From Acidisphaera sp. S103 (GTDB lineage Bacteria; Pseudomonadota; Alphaproteobacteria; Acetobacterales; Acetobacteraceae), in contig NZ_LMUJ01000032.1 in NCBI RefSeq assembly GCF_009765975.1, positions 139,182 to 203,181 on the forward strand: a stretch of 64,000 bases of DNA, in the 5' to 3' direction. The notes beneath the pieces were generated by a model. The model worked only from the letters and a program-made list of their open reading frames with translations. It searched no databases and was not told the origin of the DNA. The stretch's first letter is position 1. Every line of letters starts with the position of its first letter. Below are positions 44,447-53,595 of the stretch, piece by piece. The translations under genes and the position numbers were made by a program.

Positions 44447-47041
44447 TCAGGTCCGATCACGCGCGGGCGGCCGCAGGCTTGCGAGCAGCGCCGGGATGAA
44501 TACCAGACTTGCCAGCAACGTACAACCCAGGCTGATCAGGAGCAATTTTCCCATGCTCGACGTGCCCGGATGCGCCGACAGCGCCAGCGATCCAAACGCC
44601 GTGCCGGTGGTCAGGGCCGAAAACAGGATCGCCCGAGCGGTTGCGCTTCCAAGCGGCCGTTGCTGCCCGGCACGCCAGTTCATTACGAAATAGATATTGA
44701 ATGACACGCCGACGCCAAGCAACAACGGCAGCGCGATGATATTGGCGAAGTTGAGCGGTAGCGGCAGCCCCACGGCGACCAGCAGCGTCAGCAACGCCGA
44801 CAGCAGCAGCGGGGCCATCACCAGCGCCGCATCCAGCACCCGGCGCAACAGGCCGAACAGGATCAGCGCAATCGCGATCACGGCGTAGATCGCCGCATCA
44901 CGGAACGCACCGACGATCGTCTCCGCCGTGGCGGCGATCGTCACCGCGGACCCGCCTGCGTTGGGTGCGACGGCGGTAACCTGCCGCACGAACGCCTTGA
45001 GCCCCGCCGGGGTCTGCGCATCGGGTTTCGGATTGACTTGTACCCGGGCCTGGCCGTCCGGAAGCACCCAGTCCCGCGCCATATAGTCCGGGATCGAGGC
45101 CAGCGTGACCGGTTCCGCGCTCAGGGCCAGCCGCAGTCGGACAAGCTGTGTGGGCAGGAAGCGGGTCAGCGCGGCATCGGTCGCCATCAGCACCGCGTCG
45201 GGCGCTGTCTGCATCCGATGTAGATCGTCGGCGATCAACGCCAGCGGATGACCCTTGGGCAGCTTCGGCAGGGCCGGGTCGATCTGTGCCAGGGCTGCCT
45301 GGGCGGCCATCCGGATCTGGTTCGCGGTAACCGGCGCAGCCGCTCCATGCGGCGTCAGGGTGGGGGCCAGGATGGTGTTGGCGTCGGCGATCACCGCCAG
45401 CTTCTGCTGCTGATCGTCGGGAACGAAGCTGTTGATACTGATTGCCCCGGACACCGTGGGCAATTTCTCCAGTTTGCCTCCCAGCGCCTGTGCGGCCTGG
45501 GCGTTCGGTGTCAGCACGTCGATCGTGTACGGATTGGTGAGCGGATTGTCGATCAGGTCGCGCAACGTGCGCATCGCCTCGGTGTTGGGATTCTTGGTGT
45601 CCAGCGGATCGGAATCGAACACCAGCCAGGGTGAGACCGCGACCGCGGTCACCGCCAGTATGCCGAACACCAGCAGAATCCCTCGCCGGCGGTAGACGAC
45701 GACCGGATCGATGTCCGCCGCGAACGTGAATCCGACCTCGGCTGCCTCGCCGGGGGGGCGGAACAGGGTGATGGCGGCCGGCAGGAAGCCCAGCGTGCAG
45801 ATAAACGCCATGATCATGCCGGCACCGGCGATCAGGCCCAATTCGGCCACGCCGGAGAAGGCGGTGGGCACGAACGCCAGGAAGCCGGCGGCGGTCGCAA
45901 GCGCGGCGATCAGGATCTGCAACCCGACACGTCGTGCGGTCTCCGTCATCGCGGCGGCGGAGTCGCCGGTCTCGAACCGGAACTCGCGATAGCGAACCGA
46001 GAACTGGATGGCGAAATCGACGGCGATGCCGACGAACAGGACCCCGAATCCGACCGAAACCAGGTTCAGCGTGCCCACGGCGACGGTGGCGAACAGCACC
46101 GTCAGCATCAGTCCCAATATCAGCGTCATCAGGATCGGCACGATCAGCCGCCATGACCGGACGGCCAGGAACAGCCACAGCGTGATCAGCACCAGACTGC
46201 CGATCAGGCCCTTGACGGCGCCCTGGGCGACGCTGGCGAATTCCTCATCGGCAAGCGCCACCTGTCCGGTGATCCGCACATGCGCGTCGCCGGATTTCAC
46301 GAACGGCAGTTCGGCGATGATGGCACGCATCGCCTTGGTGGCGGCGCCGCCTGGTTCCAGTGCACCGTAATCCTGGTGGGGCTGCGCCAGCACGAAACGA
46401 TACGGTCCCGCCAGTTTGCTGAGGCCGCCGCCCAACAGCGTTTCCCAGGACAAGGGCTTCGGATGCCCCGCCAACGCATCGGAGAGTGCCTGATGGAAGG
46501 CCCCAATGGGCGCGATGTAGGGTGACAGGTCCGCATCGCCCTGGGTAACGCCCATCCCCAACAGGGACAGCGCGGCGAACAGGCCGCGTGCCGACGGGTC
46601 GGCGACAAGCTGGCCGAGGAACGGCTGCGCGTCGATCGTCCGGTCCATCAGGTCGGATAGCTGCTTCGGTTGCAGGAAGAGCAGCCCCTCTTTCTCCAGG
46701 AACGGGTTGGAATCGGGCCGGCGCACGGTCCGGAAATGCGCCGGATCGGCGCCAAGCCTGGCCGCGAGTTCAGCCGCGGTTGCGTCGGCTTCCTCGGGGA
46801 TGCGCGCGTCCACCACGGCGACCAGCAGGTCGTGGAACTGCGGGAAATCCTTGTTCATCTCCATCGCCCGCTGGCGCCAGGGCAGGGAGTCCTTGAACAG
46901 CAGGTCGGTGTCTGTGCTGACCCCCAGATGGCGGGACGCGATCCAGCCGGCGAACACGGCCAGCAGCAGGCCGCCAAGGACGACTGGTAGCGAATGGCGG
47001 CGGCTGAAATCGACCAGACGGACGAGCAAGCGGATCAGCAT
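44447..47041 (-). CDS. hpnN: RND/MMPL-family transporter, HpnN type (hopanoid export)
   Basis: The 864-residue protein has two sets of RND helices (about residues 20-40 and 270-440; then 455-475 and 720-860) separated by two periplasmic domains. The motif FVGIAVDFAIQFSVRYREFR and LGVGVSFNIYFVMNWRAGQQ are the paired TM4/TM10 segments. HpnN in Rhodopseudomonas moves hopanoids to the outer membrane. The length, the N-terminal FLEKEGLLFLQP segment and the taxon support that label, but no other hpn gene is in the window. A small secreted protein gene follows. Confidence 0.82.
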   Translation of the reverse strand: MLIRLLVRLVDFSRRHSLPVVLGGLLLAVFAGWIASRHLGVSTDTDLLFKDSLPWRQRAMEMNKDFPQFHDLLVAVVDARIPEEADATAAELAARLGADPAHFRTVRRPDSNPFLEKEGLLFLQPKQLSDLMDRTIDAQPFLGQLVADPSARGLFAALSLLGMGVTQGDADLSPYIAPIGAFHQALSDALAGHPKPLSWETLLGGGLSKLAGPYRFVLAQPHQDYGALEPGGAATKAMRAIIAELPFVKSGDAHVRITGQVALADEEFASVAQGAVKGLIGSLVLITLWLFLAVRSWRLIVPILMTLILGLMLTVLFATVAVGTLNLVSVGFGVLFVGIAVDFAIQFSVRYREFRFETGDSAAAMTETARRVGLQILIAALATAAGFLAFVPTAFSGVAELGLIAGAGMIMAFICTLGFLPAAITLFRPPGEAAEVGFTFAADIDPVVVYRRRGILLVFGILAVTAVAVSPWLVFDSDPLDTKNPNTEAMRTLRDLIDNPLTNPYTIDVLTPNAQAAQALGGKLEKLPTVSGAISINSFVPDDQQQKLAVIADANTILAPTLTPHGAAAPVTANQIRMAAQAALAQIDPALPKLPKGHPLALIADDLHRMQTAPDAVLMATDAALTRFLPTQLVRLRLALSAEPVTLASIPDYMARDWVLPDGQARVQVNPKPDAQTPAGLKAFVRQVTAVAPNAGGSAVTIAATAETIVGAFRDAAIYAVIAIALILFGLLRRVLDAALVMAPLLLSALLTLLVAVGLPLPLNFANIIALPLLLGVGVSFNIYFVMNWRAGQQRPLGSATARAILFSALTTGTAFGSLALSAHPGTSSMGKLLLISLGCTLLASLVFIPALLASLRPPARDRT

Positions 47042-47130
47042 ACGGGAAAATGGCCCAAGGACGTGAAGGCCGCACCTGATAGTCGGTCCATCCGGGCGGG
47101 TCCATCGCTGTCGCGATCAAACTTAATGCC

Positions 47131-47159
47131 TTGAGCCGGCGGCGCTGCCCCGCTATAGC
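47131..47159 (+). promoter_or_regulatory. Candidate promoter of rpmE
   Basis: TTGAGC (47131-47136) and TATAGC (47154-47159) are separated by exactly 17 nt and lie about 55 bp upstream of the rpmE start. The pair resembles the TTGCCG/TATAGC pair before tkt. Confidence 0.55.
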
Positions 47160-47211
47160 CCCGCGTTCGCGCGGCCGGTCGGGATCGGCGGCGCCAGCAA
47201 GGAACCAGACC

Positions 47212-47436
47212 ATGAAGCCGGGCATTCACCCCGAATACCACGAGATCAACATCATCATGACCGATGGGACGCAGTATAAAACGCGTTCCTGCATGGGCAA
47301 GGCAGGCGACACGCTGCGCCTGGACATCGATCCGAAGTCCCACCCGGCCTGGACCGGCGTGCAGCGCATGATGGACACCGGCGGTCAGATCGCGAAGTTC
47401 AACAAGAAGTTCGCCGGGCTTGGCAGCAAGAAATAA
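47212..47436 (+). CDS. rpmE: 50S ribosomal protein L31
   Basis: The 74-residue L31 begins [20 protein letters not shown], as in alphaproteobacteria, and contains KSHPAWTG. Only one cysteine is present (C27), so it is the zinc-free form. The ATG at 47212 was chosen on family length; the upstream in-frame codons belong to the leader. It is divergent from hpnN. A hairpin terminator-like structure follows. Confidence 0.96.
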   Translation: MKPGIHPEYHEINIIMTDGTQYKTRSCMGKAGDTLRLDIDPKSHPAWTGVQRMMDTGGQIAKFNKKFAGLGSKK

Positions 47437-47437
47437 G

Positions 47438-47479
47438 CTTCGGCGTGCGGGCTAAACGCCCGCTCGGCTTCTGCGAAGC
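47438..47479 (+). terminator. Hairpin downstream of rpmE
   Basis: GCGGGC-TAAAC-GCCCGC forms a perfect 6-bp stem, enclosed by GCTTCG...CGAAGC. There is only a short T-rich tail. It probably ends the rpmE transcript. Confidence 0.6.
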
Positions 47480-47511
47480 CTCTTGAACGGTCAATCGCTG
47501 GTGCCTAATTC

Positions 47512-47616
47512 TGTCGGGGTCGGGAATGCCCATCGGGGTTCCCGACACCCACAGAAAGGGCTGGCCCCTCATGGGCGGCCCGCAACCAGTGACCTTGCTT
47601 TGCAGGAGGTTTTCTC
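47512..47616 (+). promoter_or_regulatory. Candidate ROSE-like RNA thermometer in the hsp20 leader
   Basis: The leader has a strong stem (GGGTCGGGAA with TTCCCGACACCC), a second stem around CTCAT, and a short hairpin CCTTGCTTTGCAGGAGG (47593-47609) that buries the Shine-Dalgarno. A TTGCT opposite AGGAG is the ROSE hallmark, found before small heat shock genes in alphaproteobacteria. The identification is by sequence pattern only. Confidence 0.55.
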
Positions 47617-48102
47617 ATGTCTACCGTTGATTTTGCGCCCCTTTTCCGTACCGCCATCGGTTTTGACCGGCTGGCCCGGCTTGTGGATACCGCCGCTTCC
47701 GGTCAGGAAGCACAGGGCTATCCGCCCTACAATATCGAGAAGATCGGTGATGACTCCTACCGCCTGACCGTGGCGGTGGCGGGCTTCCGTCCCGAGGACC
47801 TGGATATCACGGTCAAGGACAACACCCTGTTTGTCTCCGGCCGCGTCGCCAATGAAGGGCAGCGGGCCGAGATCCTACATCGCGGTATCGCCGGCCGAGC
47901 GTTTGAACGTCGCTTCGTGCTCGCCGACCATATCGTGGTCGAGGGCGCCGACGTCCAACTCGGATTGCTGCATGTCGGCCTGAAACGTGTGGTGCCCGAG
48001 GCGCTGAAGCCCCGCAAGATCGCGATCGGCAACGGCGCGCCAGCGGCGACCACGCCGACGCCGATTGCCAACGACTCGCAGGAAGCCGCGAAGGCGGCGT
48101 AA
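47617..48102 (+). CDS. Hsp20-family small heat shock protein
   Basis: The 161-residue chaperone has an alpha-crystallin domain (residues ~35-125) with YNIEKIGDDSYRLTVAVAGF, the typical IbpA/HspA form, and AFERRFVLADHI. It holds unfolding proteins for Hsp70/ClpB. AGGAGG is 8 nt before the ATG but is sequestered in the leader hairpin described above. The C-terminal Ala/Pro-rich tail follows PRKIAIG. A strong intrinsic terminator follows the stop. Confidence 0.93.
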   Translation: MSTVDFAPLFRTAIGFDRLARLVDTAASGQEAQGYPPYNIEKIGDDSYRLTVAVAGFRPEDLDITVKDNTLFVSGRVANEGQRAEILHRGIAGRAFERRFVLADHIVVEGADVQLGLLHVGLKRVVPEALKPRKIAIGNGAPAATTPTPIANDSQEAAKAA

Positions 48103-48116
48103 CGCGGAAGCGTTCG

Positions 48117-48145
48117 CGGGGACCGGGCAACCGGTCCCCGTTTTT
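48117..48145 (+). terminator. Rho-independent terminator of hsp20
   Basis: CGGGGACCGG and CCGGTCCCCG form a perfect 10-bp stem with a GCAA tetraloop, followed directly by TTTTT. Confidence 0.93.
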
Positions 48146-48336
48146 CATGGCCGCTTGAAGAATGCGTCCGCGGCGCTGCGATGGCTGTTCTTCCGGCCGA
48201 TATCCGCCTCGACCCGAGCGATCTCGGTTTTCAGTTCATCGATGTAGCTGCGCAATTCCTCGATCCCCAGACTATCGAGCAGCAGCGGCTCCAGCCGGCG
48301 CCGTTTCGTCAGGGGTTCGTCTTCTTCCCGGGCCAT
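48145..48336 (-). CDS. DUF1192 domain-containing protein
   Basis: The 63-residue protein has the alphaproteobacterial DUF1192 pattern: MAREEDEPLTKRRR at the start, then LLLDSLGIEELRSYIDELKTEIARVE, a coiled-coil helix, and RSAADAFFKR at the end. Function unknown. The ATG at 48336 follows AAGGGAGA. It is convergent with hsp20 and ends at that gene's terminator. Confidence 0.9.
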   Translation of the reverse strand: MAREEDEPLTKRRRLEPLLLDSLGIEELRSYIDELKTEIARVEADIGRKNSHRSAADAFFKRP

Positions 48337-48550
48337 TTCGTTCTCCCTTGGACCACATCCGGCGACGCGGCGTTTCTGCCATGCGCGTCGGATCGAACAT
48401 AATACCGCCAAAGTCGCTTGACCCACCCCCCTCGGCTTGTCATATCCGGCATTCGGCCGCGGCTACGATCCGTCACTTGCGCTGGATGGCCCGCAAGCGA
48501 CATCGTCAGAATGAAAAACATCCGCCGGCGACCCTGAGAGTGTGAAAGCC

Positions 48551-49129
48551 ATGACCCTTCCGTTGATGCCAAAGGCCACCGCCGTGTGGCTGATCGAGAA
48601 AACCGCCCTGACCTTCACGCAGATCGCCGACTTCTGCGGCATGCATCCGCTGGAGGTCCAAGCCATCGCCGATGGTGAGGTCGCGCAGGGCATTGTCGGC
48701 TACGATCCGGTTGCCAACGTCCAGACCACGCTGGCGAATATCCGCCAGTGTGAGGCCGATCCGCACGCGAGATTGAAGCTGATCGTCAACACCCTGCCGA
48801 TGCCGAAGCGCCTGAAAGGATCGCGCTATACCCCCGTGGCGAAGCGCAATGACCGCCCGGATGCCATCGCTTTCCTGCTGCGCAATTTCCCCCAGCTTTC
48901 AGAAGCCCAGGTCGGCAAGCTGTTGGGCACCACCAAGGACACCATCCAGAAAGTGCGGGAACGCACCCATTGGAACAGCGCGAATATCAAGCCGCGCGAT
49001 CCTGTCATCCTGGGTTTGTGCAGCCAGACCGACCTGAATGCCGCGGTTTCCCAGGCCAATGAGCGGTTGGAGCGGGAAGGGCGGACCGTTCCTGTACCGC
49101 CACCGCCGGAGGCGGACGAGGCCGCCTGA
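48551..49129 (+). CDS. trcR: Cell cycle transcriptional regulator TrcR (DUF1013)
   Basis: The 192-residue protein matches the DUF1013 family, named TrcR in alphaproteobacteria. Motifs include MPKATAVWLIEKTALTFTQIA (a helix-turn-helix-like start), HPLEVQAIADGEVAQGIVGYDP, YTPVAKRNDRPDAI and GTTKDTIQKVRERTHWN, a second DNA-binding-like segment. GTG at 48542 is an alternative start; the ATG gives MTLPLMPKATAV. It probably binds DNA and supports cell-cycle gene expression, by family knowledge. The DUF1192 gene is divergent upstream. Confidence 0.92.
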   Translation: MTLPLMPKATAVWLIEKTALTFTQIADFCGMHPLEVQAIADGEVAQGIVGYDPVANVQTTLANIRQCEADPHARLKLIVNTLPMPKRLKGSRYTPVAKRNDRPDAIAFLLRNFPQLSEAQVGKLLGTTKDTIQKVRERTHWNSANIKPRDPVILGLCSQTDLNAAVSQANERLEREGRTVPVPPPPEADEAA

Positions 49130-49160
49130 CCGGCGTGACGGGGGGATTAACCGTGTCTCC

Positions 49161-49334
49161 TCAGTTGACCAGAGTTCGTAGCCTCTCCATTTCCTCCTTC
49201 AACCGCAGTTTTTCGACTTTAAGTCGCATGAGGGTCTCAGCGTCGGGTTGCGGTCGATGGTCCTCATCGAAAATTCGGGTTTCGAGGGACGCATGCCGTT
49301 CCTTTAAAGCGTCGAGACGGGTATTCAGACTCAT
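49161..49334 (-). CDS. YdcH family (DUF465) protein
   Basis: The 57-residue helical protein has the DUF465 pattern RLDALKERHASLETRI then LMRLKVEKLRLKEEMERL, an antiparallel helical hairpin. GGAGG lies upstream of the ATG at 49334. Function of the family is unknown. A second DUF465 gene is divergently transcribed 147 bp away. Confidence 0.88.
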   Translation of the reverse strand: MSLNTRLDALKERHASLETRIFDEDHRPQPDAETLMRLKVEKLRLKEEMERLRTLVN

Positions 49335-49480
49335 GGACTGGGTACCTCCGCGTTTGACCGGTTGGCTGCCAGCGACCACCGCAATGGCCGCGGCAAGGGA
49401 CCGTAACGCGTTTGCCATCGATCTGGCCAGACGCTATTCGCGTGTAGGAACGTTAAAAATTTCTATCGTGGGTTGCAATC

Positions 49481-49684
49481 ATGCTGAGCGATAGAGATTC
49501 GTTATTGCGCAAACTCCACGGGCTGCGCAGCGAGCATCGGGACCTCGACACGGTCATCGCCCGATTGGCCGATCAGGGTGCGTCCGACCAATTGCACCTG
49601 CAACGCCTGAAAAAGCGCAAGCTGATGCTGCGCGATGAGATCGCCTGGCTGGAAAGCCGGCTGATCCCGGATAGCATCGCCTGA
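49481..49684 (+). CDS. YdcH family (DUF465) protein
   Basis: This 67-residue homologue of the divergent neighbour has [22 protein letters not shown] followed by [22 protein letters not shown]. The start ATG lies in an AT-rich leader. purE begins 1 bp after the stop, so it is probably co-transcribed with purE-purK. Confidence 0.88.
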   Translation: MLSDRDSLLRKLHGLRSEHRDLDTVIARLADQGASDQLHLQRLKKRKLMLRDEIAWLESRLIPDSIA

Positions 49685-49685
49685 G

Positions 49686-50204
49686 ATGTCCCCGTCCGTT
49701 GAAGCAATGCCTGTCGTCGGCATCATCATGGGTAGCCAGTCGGATTGGCCGACGCTGGCCCATGCCGCCGAGATACTGACCCGCCTTGGGGTACATCACG
49801 AAGTGAAGATCGTCTCCGCGCACCGGACGCCGGATCGCTTGCGGGATTACGCACTCACCGCTCGGGATCGCGGACTGAAGGTCGTCATTGCCGGTGCGGG
49901 CGGGGCGGCGCATCTGCCCGGCATGTGCGCATCCTGGACGTCGCTTCCGGTGCTGGGTGTTCCGGTTGAATCGCATGCGCTGAAAGGGATGGATAGCCTG
50001 CTGTCCATCGTCCAGATGCCCGCCGGCATCCCCGTTGGTACACTGGCGATCGGCCGGGCCGGGGCGGTGAACGCGGCACTGCTGGCGGCGGCCATTCTCG
50101 CGACGCATGACGATACGCTTGCCGCCCGGCTGGATGCGCTGCGGGCGGAACAGACCGCGGGGGTGGCGGACGCGCCGCAACAGGCGCCAGCCGACCCGTC
50201 ATGA
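49686..50204 (+). CDS. purE: N5-carboxyaminoimidazole ribonucleotide mutase
   Basis: PurE converts N5-CAIR to CAIR in purine synthesis. The 172-residue class I protein shows [12 protein letters not shown] (active-site loop), the HRTPDR motif with KIVSAHR, and the [12 protein letters not shown] glycine loop. ATGA overlap with purK couples the pair. The extension after residue ~155 is Ala/Pro rich and variable in the family. The start ATG at 49686 is close to the YdcH stop; an ATG at 49707 ([13 protein letters not shown]) would give the classic N-terminus. Confidence 0.95.
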   Translation: MSPSVEAMPVVGIIMGSQSDWPTLAHAAEILTRLGVHHEVKIVSAHRTPDRLRDYALTARDRGLKVVIAGAGGAAHLPGMCASWTSLPVLGVPVESHALKGMDSLLSIVQMPAGIPVGTLAIGRAGAVNAALLAAAILATHDDTLAARLDALRAEQTAGVADAPQQAPADPS

Positions 50205-51361
50205 CGCGTTTTCCGACAGATTTCCCGACTCATTTCCCTTTGGCGCCCAACGCGACCATCGGACTTGTCGGGGGCGGGCAACTTGGCCGGATGTCAGCGC
50301 TGGCTGCCGCGCGCCTGGGTTACCGCTGCCACATCCTGACGCGCGAAACCGACAGTCCCGCCGCGCAGGTGTCCCATGCCGTCACCATCAGCGACTACAG
50401 CGATCCGGTGTCGCTGCGGGCGTTCGCCGATGCCGTGGACGTGATCAGCTTCGAATTCGAGAATGTCAGCGCCGAGGGGTTGGACTTGCTCGACTCCATC
50501 CGTCCTGTCCGCCCGGCACCGTCGGTGCTGCGGATCAGCCAGGACCGGGTGAATGAAAAGACGTTCCTCAACGGCGCCGGCGTCGCGACAGCGCCGTGGG
50601 CCCGTGTTGATTCGCGCCAGGAACTTGACGAAGCGGTTCAGCGCCTGGGACTTCCCGCTGTGCTGAAGACCACCCGCCTCGGGTATGATGGCAAGGGTCA
50701 GGCTATGCTGCGGACGCCGGCGGACCTGGACGCAGCCTGGGACCGGCTCAGTCCGAAGCCCCTCGTCCTGGAAGGCTTCATCGATTTCGACCGGGAAATC
50801 AGCGTGGTCGTGGCGCGCGGCGCCGATGGCAGCCTGTCGTCGTTCGACACCGTGGAGAACCGCCATCGCGACCACATCCTCGACCTGACCCTGGCCCCCG
50901 CTCGGATTTCCGAAGCAACCGATCAGGCTGCGCAGGCGATCGGCCGTCGCGTGGCGGAGGCACTGGACCTGATCGGCCTGCTGGCGGTGGAGATGTTTGT
51001 CGACAGCGCCGGCACGGTGCTGGTGAACGAGATCGCGCCGCGTCCGCACAACTCCGGCCACTGGACCATCGACGCCTGTCCCGCGAGCCAGTTCGAACTG
51101 CATATACGGGCTATTGCCGGGTTGCCCTTGCCGCCGGCGACACGGCATTCGGACGCCGTCATGAAGAACCTGATCGGGCCGGACGGCATGGCGCTCTGGC
51201 CGGCGGCCCTGGTCGAGCCGGGTGTGATCCCGCATTTGTATGGCAAGGCCGAGGCGTTGCCGGGCCGCAAGATGGGGCATGTGACGAAGCTGTTCCCGCG
51301 CGGCGCCCTGCCTGGGGATTTCGGCATCGAGGCTGCCTTGGGCAGGCTGTCGCAAACCTGA
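50201..51361 (+). CDS. purK: N5-carboxyaminoimidazole ribonucleotide synthase
   Basis: PurK uses ATP and bicarbonate to carboxylate AIR. The 386-residue ATP-grasp protein opens with [17 protein letters not shown], has [12 protein letters not shown] in the ATP loop, [15 protein letters not shown], and [18 protein letters not shown] for metal ligands. The ATG overlaps the purE stop, consistent with substrate hand-over. Housekeeping gene; certain. Confidence 0.96.
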   Translation: MTRFPTDFPTHFPLAPNATIGLVGGGQLGRMSALAAARLGYRCHILTRETDSPAAQVSHAVTISDYSDPVSLRAFADAVDVISFEFENVSAEGLDLLDSIRPVRPAPSVLRISQDRVNEKTFLNGAGVATAPWARVDSRQELDEAVQRLGLPAVLKTTRLGYDGKGQAMLRTPADLDAAWDRLSPKPLVLEGFIDFDREISVVVARGADGSLSSFDTVENRHRDHILDLTLAPARISEATDQAAQAIGRRVAEALDLIGLLAVEMFVDSAGTVLVNEIAPRPHNSGHWTIDACPASQFELHIRAIAGLPLPPATRHSDAVMKNLIGPDGMALWPAALVEPGVIPHLYGKAEALPGRKMGHVTKLFPRGALPGDFGIEAALGRLSQT

Positions 51362-51401
51362 CCGCCCCGGGTTCTCCGGCCCGGAAATAAGACCTGCCGG
51401 G

Positions 51402-51430
51402 TTGCCGGACCACGCCTTGCCGCCTATAGC
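51402..51430 (+). promoter_or_regulatory. Candidate promoter of tkt
   Basis: TTGCCG (51402-51407) and TATAGC (51425-51430) have a 17-nt spacer. They are about 20 bp upstream of the tkt ATG, giving a very short leader with AAGGAG. Confidence 0.5.
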
Positions 51431-51449
51431 GCCGGCCCAAGGAGTTCGC

Positions 51450-53486
51450 ATGGCTGTTGCAGCCGAGTCATCGCCCAATTATCCAACCCTGGCTATTCAG
51501 GCGGGAATTTTGGCCCGCCCCGTGACTCCGGAGCGGCGCATGGCGGATGCGATCCGGGCTTTGGTGATCGATGCCACGGAACAGGCGAAGTCCGGGCATC
51601 CTGGCCTGCCAATGGGCATGGCCGATGTCGCGACCGCGTTATGGACCCGCTTTCATAAATTTGATGCCGCCGATCCACGCTGGCCTGACCGCGACCGTTT
51701 CATCCTGTCCGCCGGTCATGGGTCGCTGTTGCTGTACGCGCTGATCCATCTGACCGGACATGCAGGCATGTCCGTCGACGACATCAGGGGATTCCGGACG
51801 TTACACTCGCCTGCCGCCGGCCATCCCGAGTATGGCGCGCACCCGGCGATCGAGGCCACGACCGGTCCGTTGGGCCAGGGCCTGGCGACCGCGGTGGGCA
51901 TGGCGATCGCCGAACGCAACATGGCGGCGCGTTTCGGTAAATCGCTGGTGGATCACCGGACCTGGGTGATCGCGTCGGACGGCGACATGATGCAGGGGAT
52001 CAGCCATGAGGCCGCGGCGCTGGCCGGACACCTGGCACTGTCGAAGCTGACCGTCATGTACGACGACAATCAGGTATCGATTGATGGCGATGCGGCGCCG
52101 ACTTACTCGGATGACGTGCTGAAGCGCTTTTCCGCCTGTGGCTGGGCGACCAAGCAGGTGGACGGCCACGACCCGAACCAGATCAATGCGGCGTTGTCAT
52201 TTGCCGTGCGTTCGAAGAAGCCAACCCTGATCGCGTGCAGCACCATCATCGGTGCGGATGCGCCGGCCAAGGCGGTGATCAATGGCGTTGACGGCTTATC
52301 CTCGACGCCGCGGGAGGTCGCTGAGGCGAAGGGGCGTCTGGGCTGGCACGGATTACCCTTCGACACACCGGGCGACCTGCTGGATCGGTGGCAGGCGGCC
52401 GGCACAAGGGGCGCCACATCCCGCCGGTCCTGGTTGAAGCGCCTCGCCCGGCATCACCAGCGCGGCGAGTTCGAGCGGGTCATGGCCGGCCGCCTGCCGG
52501 ACAACTGGCATGAGGCCGTGGCCGAACTGAAACAGGACATCGCCGACGGCCGGCCCAATCGCGCCAGCCGAACATCCAGTCAGGCGTGTCTGGAAACCCT
52601 GGTCCCCGCGACACCCGAACTGCTTGGCGGGTCCGCCGGCCTGACCGGATCCAACCTGGCTCCAGTCAGGGGCATGGCCTCGATTTCCGCCGGCAACTAC
52701 GGTGGCCGTCACATCCATTTCGGCATTCGCGAGCACGGCATGGCCGCCGCCGCCGCCGGCATGGCGCTGCATGGCGGGATCATCCCCTATATCGGCACGC
52801 TCTTCGTGTTCAGCGACTACCTGCGGCCGGCGTTGCGCCTGTGCGCGATCATGCGCCAGCGGGTTGTGTACGTGCTGACCCACGACTCCATCGGTCTCGG
52901 CGAGGACGGTCCGACGCATCAGCCGATCGAGCATCTTGCCAGCCTGCGCGCTATGCCCAACCTTCACGTCTTCCGTCCGGCCGATGCGATGGAGACGGCT
53001 GAGTGCTGGGAGCTCGCGGTGCGTCGTTCGGATGGACCGAGCCTATTGGTGCTGTCGCGGCAGGAGTTGCCGGCATGGCGGACGGATATAACCGAGAATC
53101 GCAGTGCGCGCGGTGGCTACGTCCTCGCGGAAGCCGACGGTGCGCGCCAGGCCACCCTTATCGCCACCGGGTCGGAAGTGCCGATCGCGATGGCCGCGCG
53201 GGAGAAGCTGGCCGGGGACAACATCGCGGTCGCGGTCGTCTCGCTGCCCTGCTGGGAACTGTTCGCGCAGCAGGACGCGGCTTATCGTGCCCAGGTGCTG
53301 GGTGGCGCGCCACGTGTCGGGATCGAAGCCGCAAGCGGCTTTGGTTGGGATCAGTGGCTGGGGCCCGACGGCACGTTCATCGGCATGACCGGCTTCGGCG
53401 CGTCGGCTGGATACGAGGACCTGTATACGCATTTCGGCATCACGCCGGAGGCCGTGATCGCGGCGGTGATACGCCGTCTTGGGTAA
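51450..53486 (+). CDS. tkt: Transketolase
   Basis: The 678-residue thiamine-diphosphate enzyme moves two-carbon units in the pentose phosphate or Calvin pathway. Motifs: KSGHPGLPMGMADVA, GPLGQGLATAVGMAIAE, the ThDP motif start SDGDMMQGISHEA, and DSIGLGEDGPTHQPIEHL in the pyrimidine domain. The ATG at 51450 follows AAGGAG; the open frame starts 16 codons earlier in the promoter. It is followed by gap and, beyond the Hint-protein gene, pgk. Confidence 0.96.
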   Translation: MAVAAESSPNYPTLAIQAGILARPVTPERRMADAIRALVIDATEQAKSGHPGLPMGMADVATALWTRFHKFDAADPRWPDRDRFILSAGHGSLLLYALIHLTGHAGMSVDDIRGFRTLHSPAAGHPEYGAHPAIEATTGPLGQGLATAVGMAIAERNMAARFGKSLVDHRTWVIASDGDMMQGISHEAAALAGHLALSKLTVMYDDNQVSIDGDAAPTYSDDVLKRFSACGWATKQVDGHDPNQINAALSFAVRSKKPTLIACSTIIGADAPAKAVINGVDGLSSTPREVAEAKGRLGWHGLPFDTPGDLLDRWQAAGTRGATSRRSWLKRLARHHQRGEFERVMAGRLPDNWHEAVAELKQDIADGRPNRASRTSSQACLETLVPATPELLGGSAGLTGSNLAPVRGMASISAGNYGGRHIHFGIREHGMAAAAAGMALHGGIIPYIGTLFVFSDYLRPALRLCAIMRQRVVYVLTHDSIGLGEDGPTHQPIEHLASLRAMPNLHVFRPADAMETAECWELAVRRSDGPSLLVLSRQELPAWRTDITENRSARGGYVLAEADGARQATLIATGSEVPIAMAAREKLAGDNIAVAVVSLPCWELFAQQDAAYRAQVLGGAPRVGIEAASGFGWDQWLGPDGTFIGMTGFGASAGYEDLYTHFGITPEAVIAAVIRRLG

Positions 53487-53507
53487 AACGCGCGTCAAAT
53501 CCGCGAT

Positions 53508-53537
53508 TTGCGCAGAGCCCGACCGTTGATTTATCTT
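53508..53537 (+). promoter_or_regulatory. Possible promoter of gap
   Basis: TTGCGC and TATCTT are 18 nt apart, about 60 bp before the gap ATG. The match is modest. Confidence 0.35.
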
Positions 53538-53595
53538 AATGATGTGCCAATAAGCAGATGTGAGTTACCGGCAAGTAGCGGAAAGGAAGCAAATC

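Noticed and set aside
44898-46178. 426-codon frame on the same strand as hpnN
   Set aside because: It is an out-of-frame Arg/Gly/Asp-rich shadow of hpnN, which has clear membrane helices.
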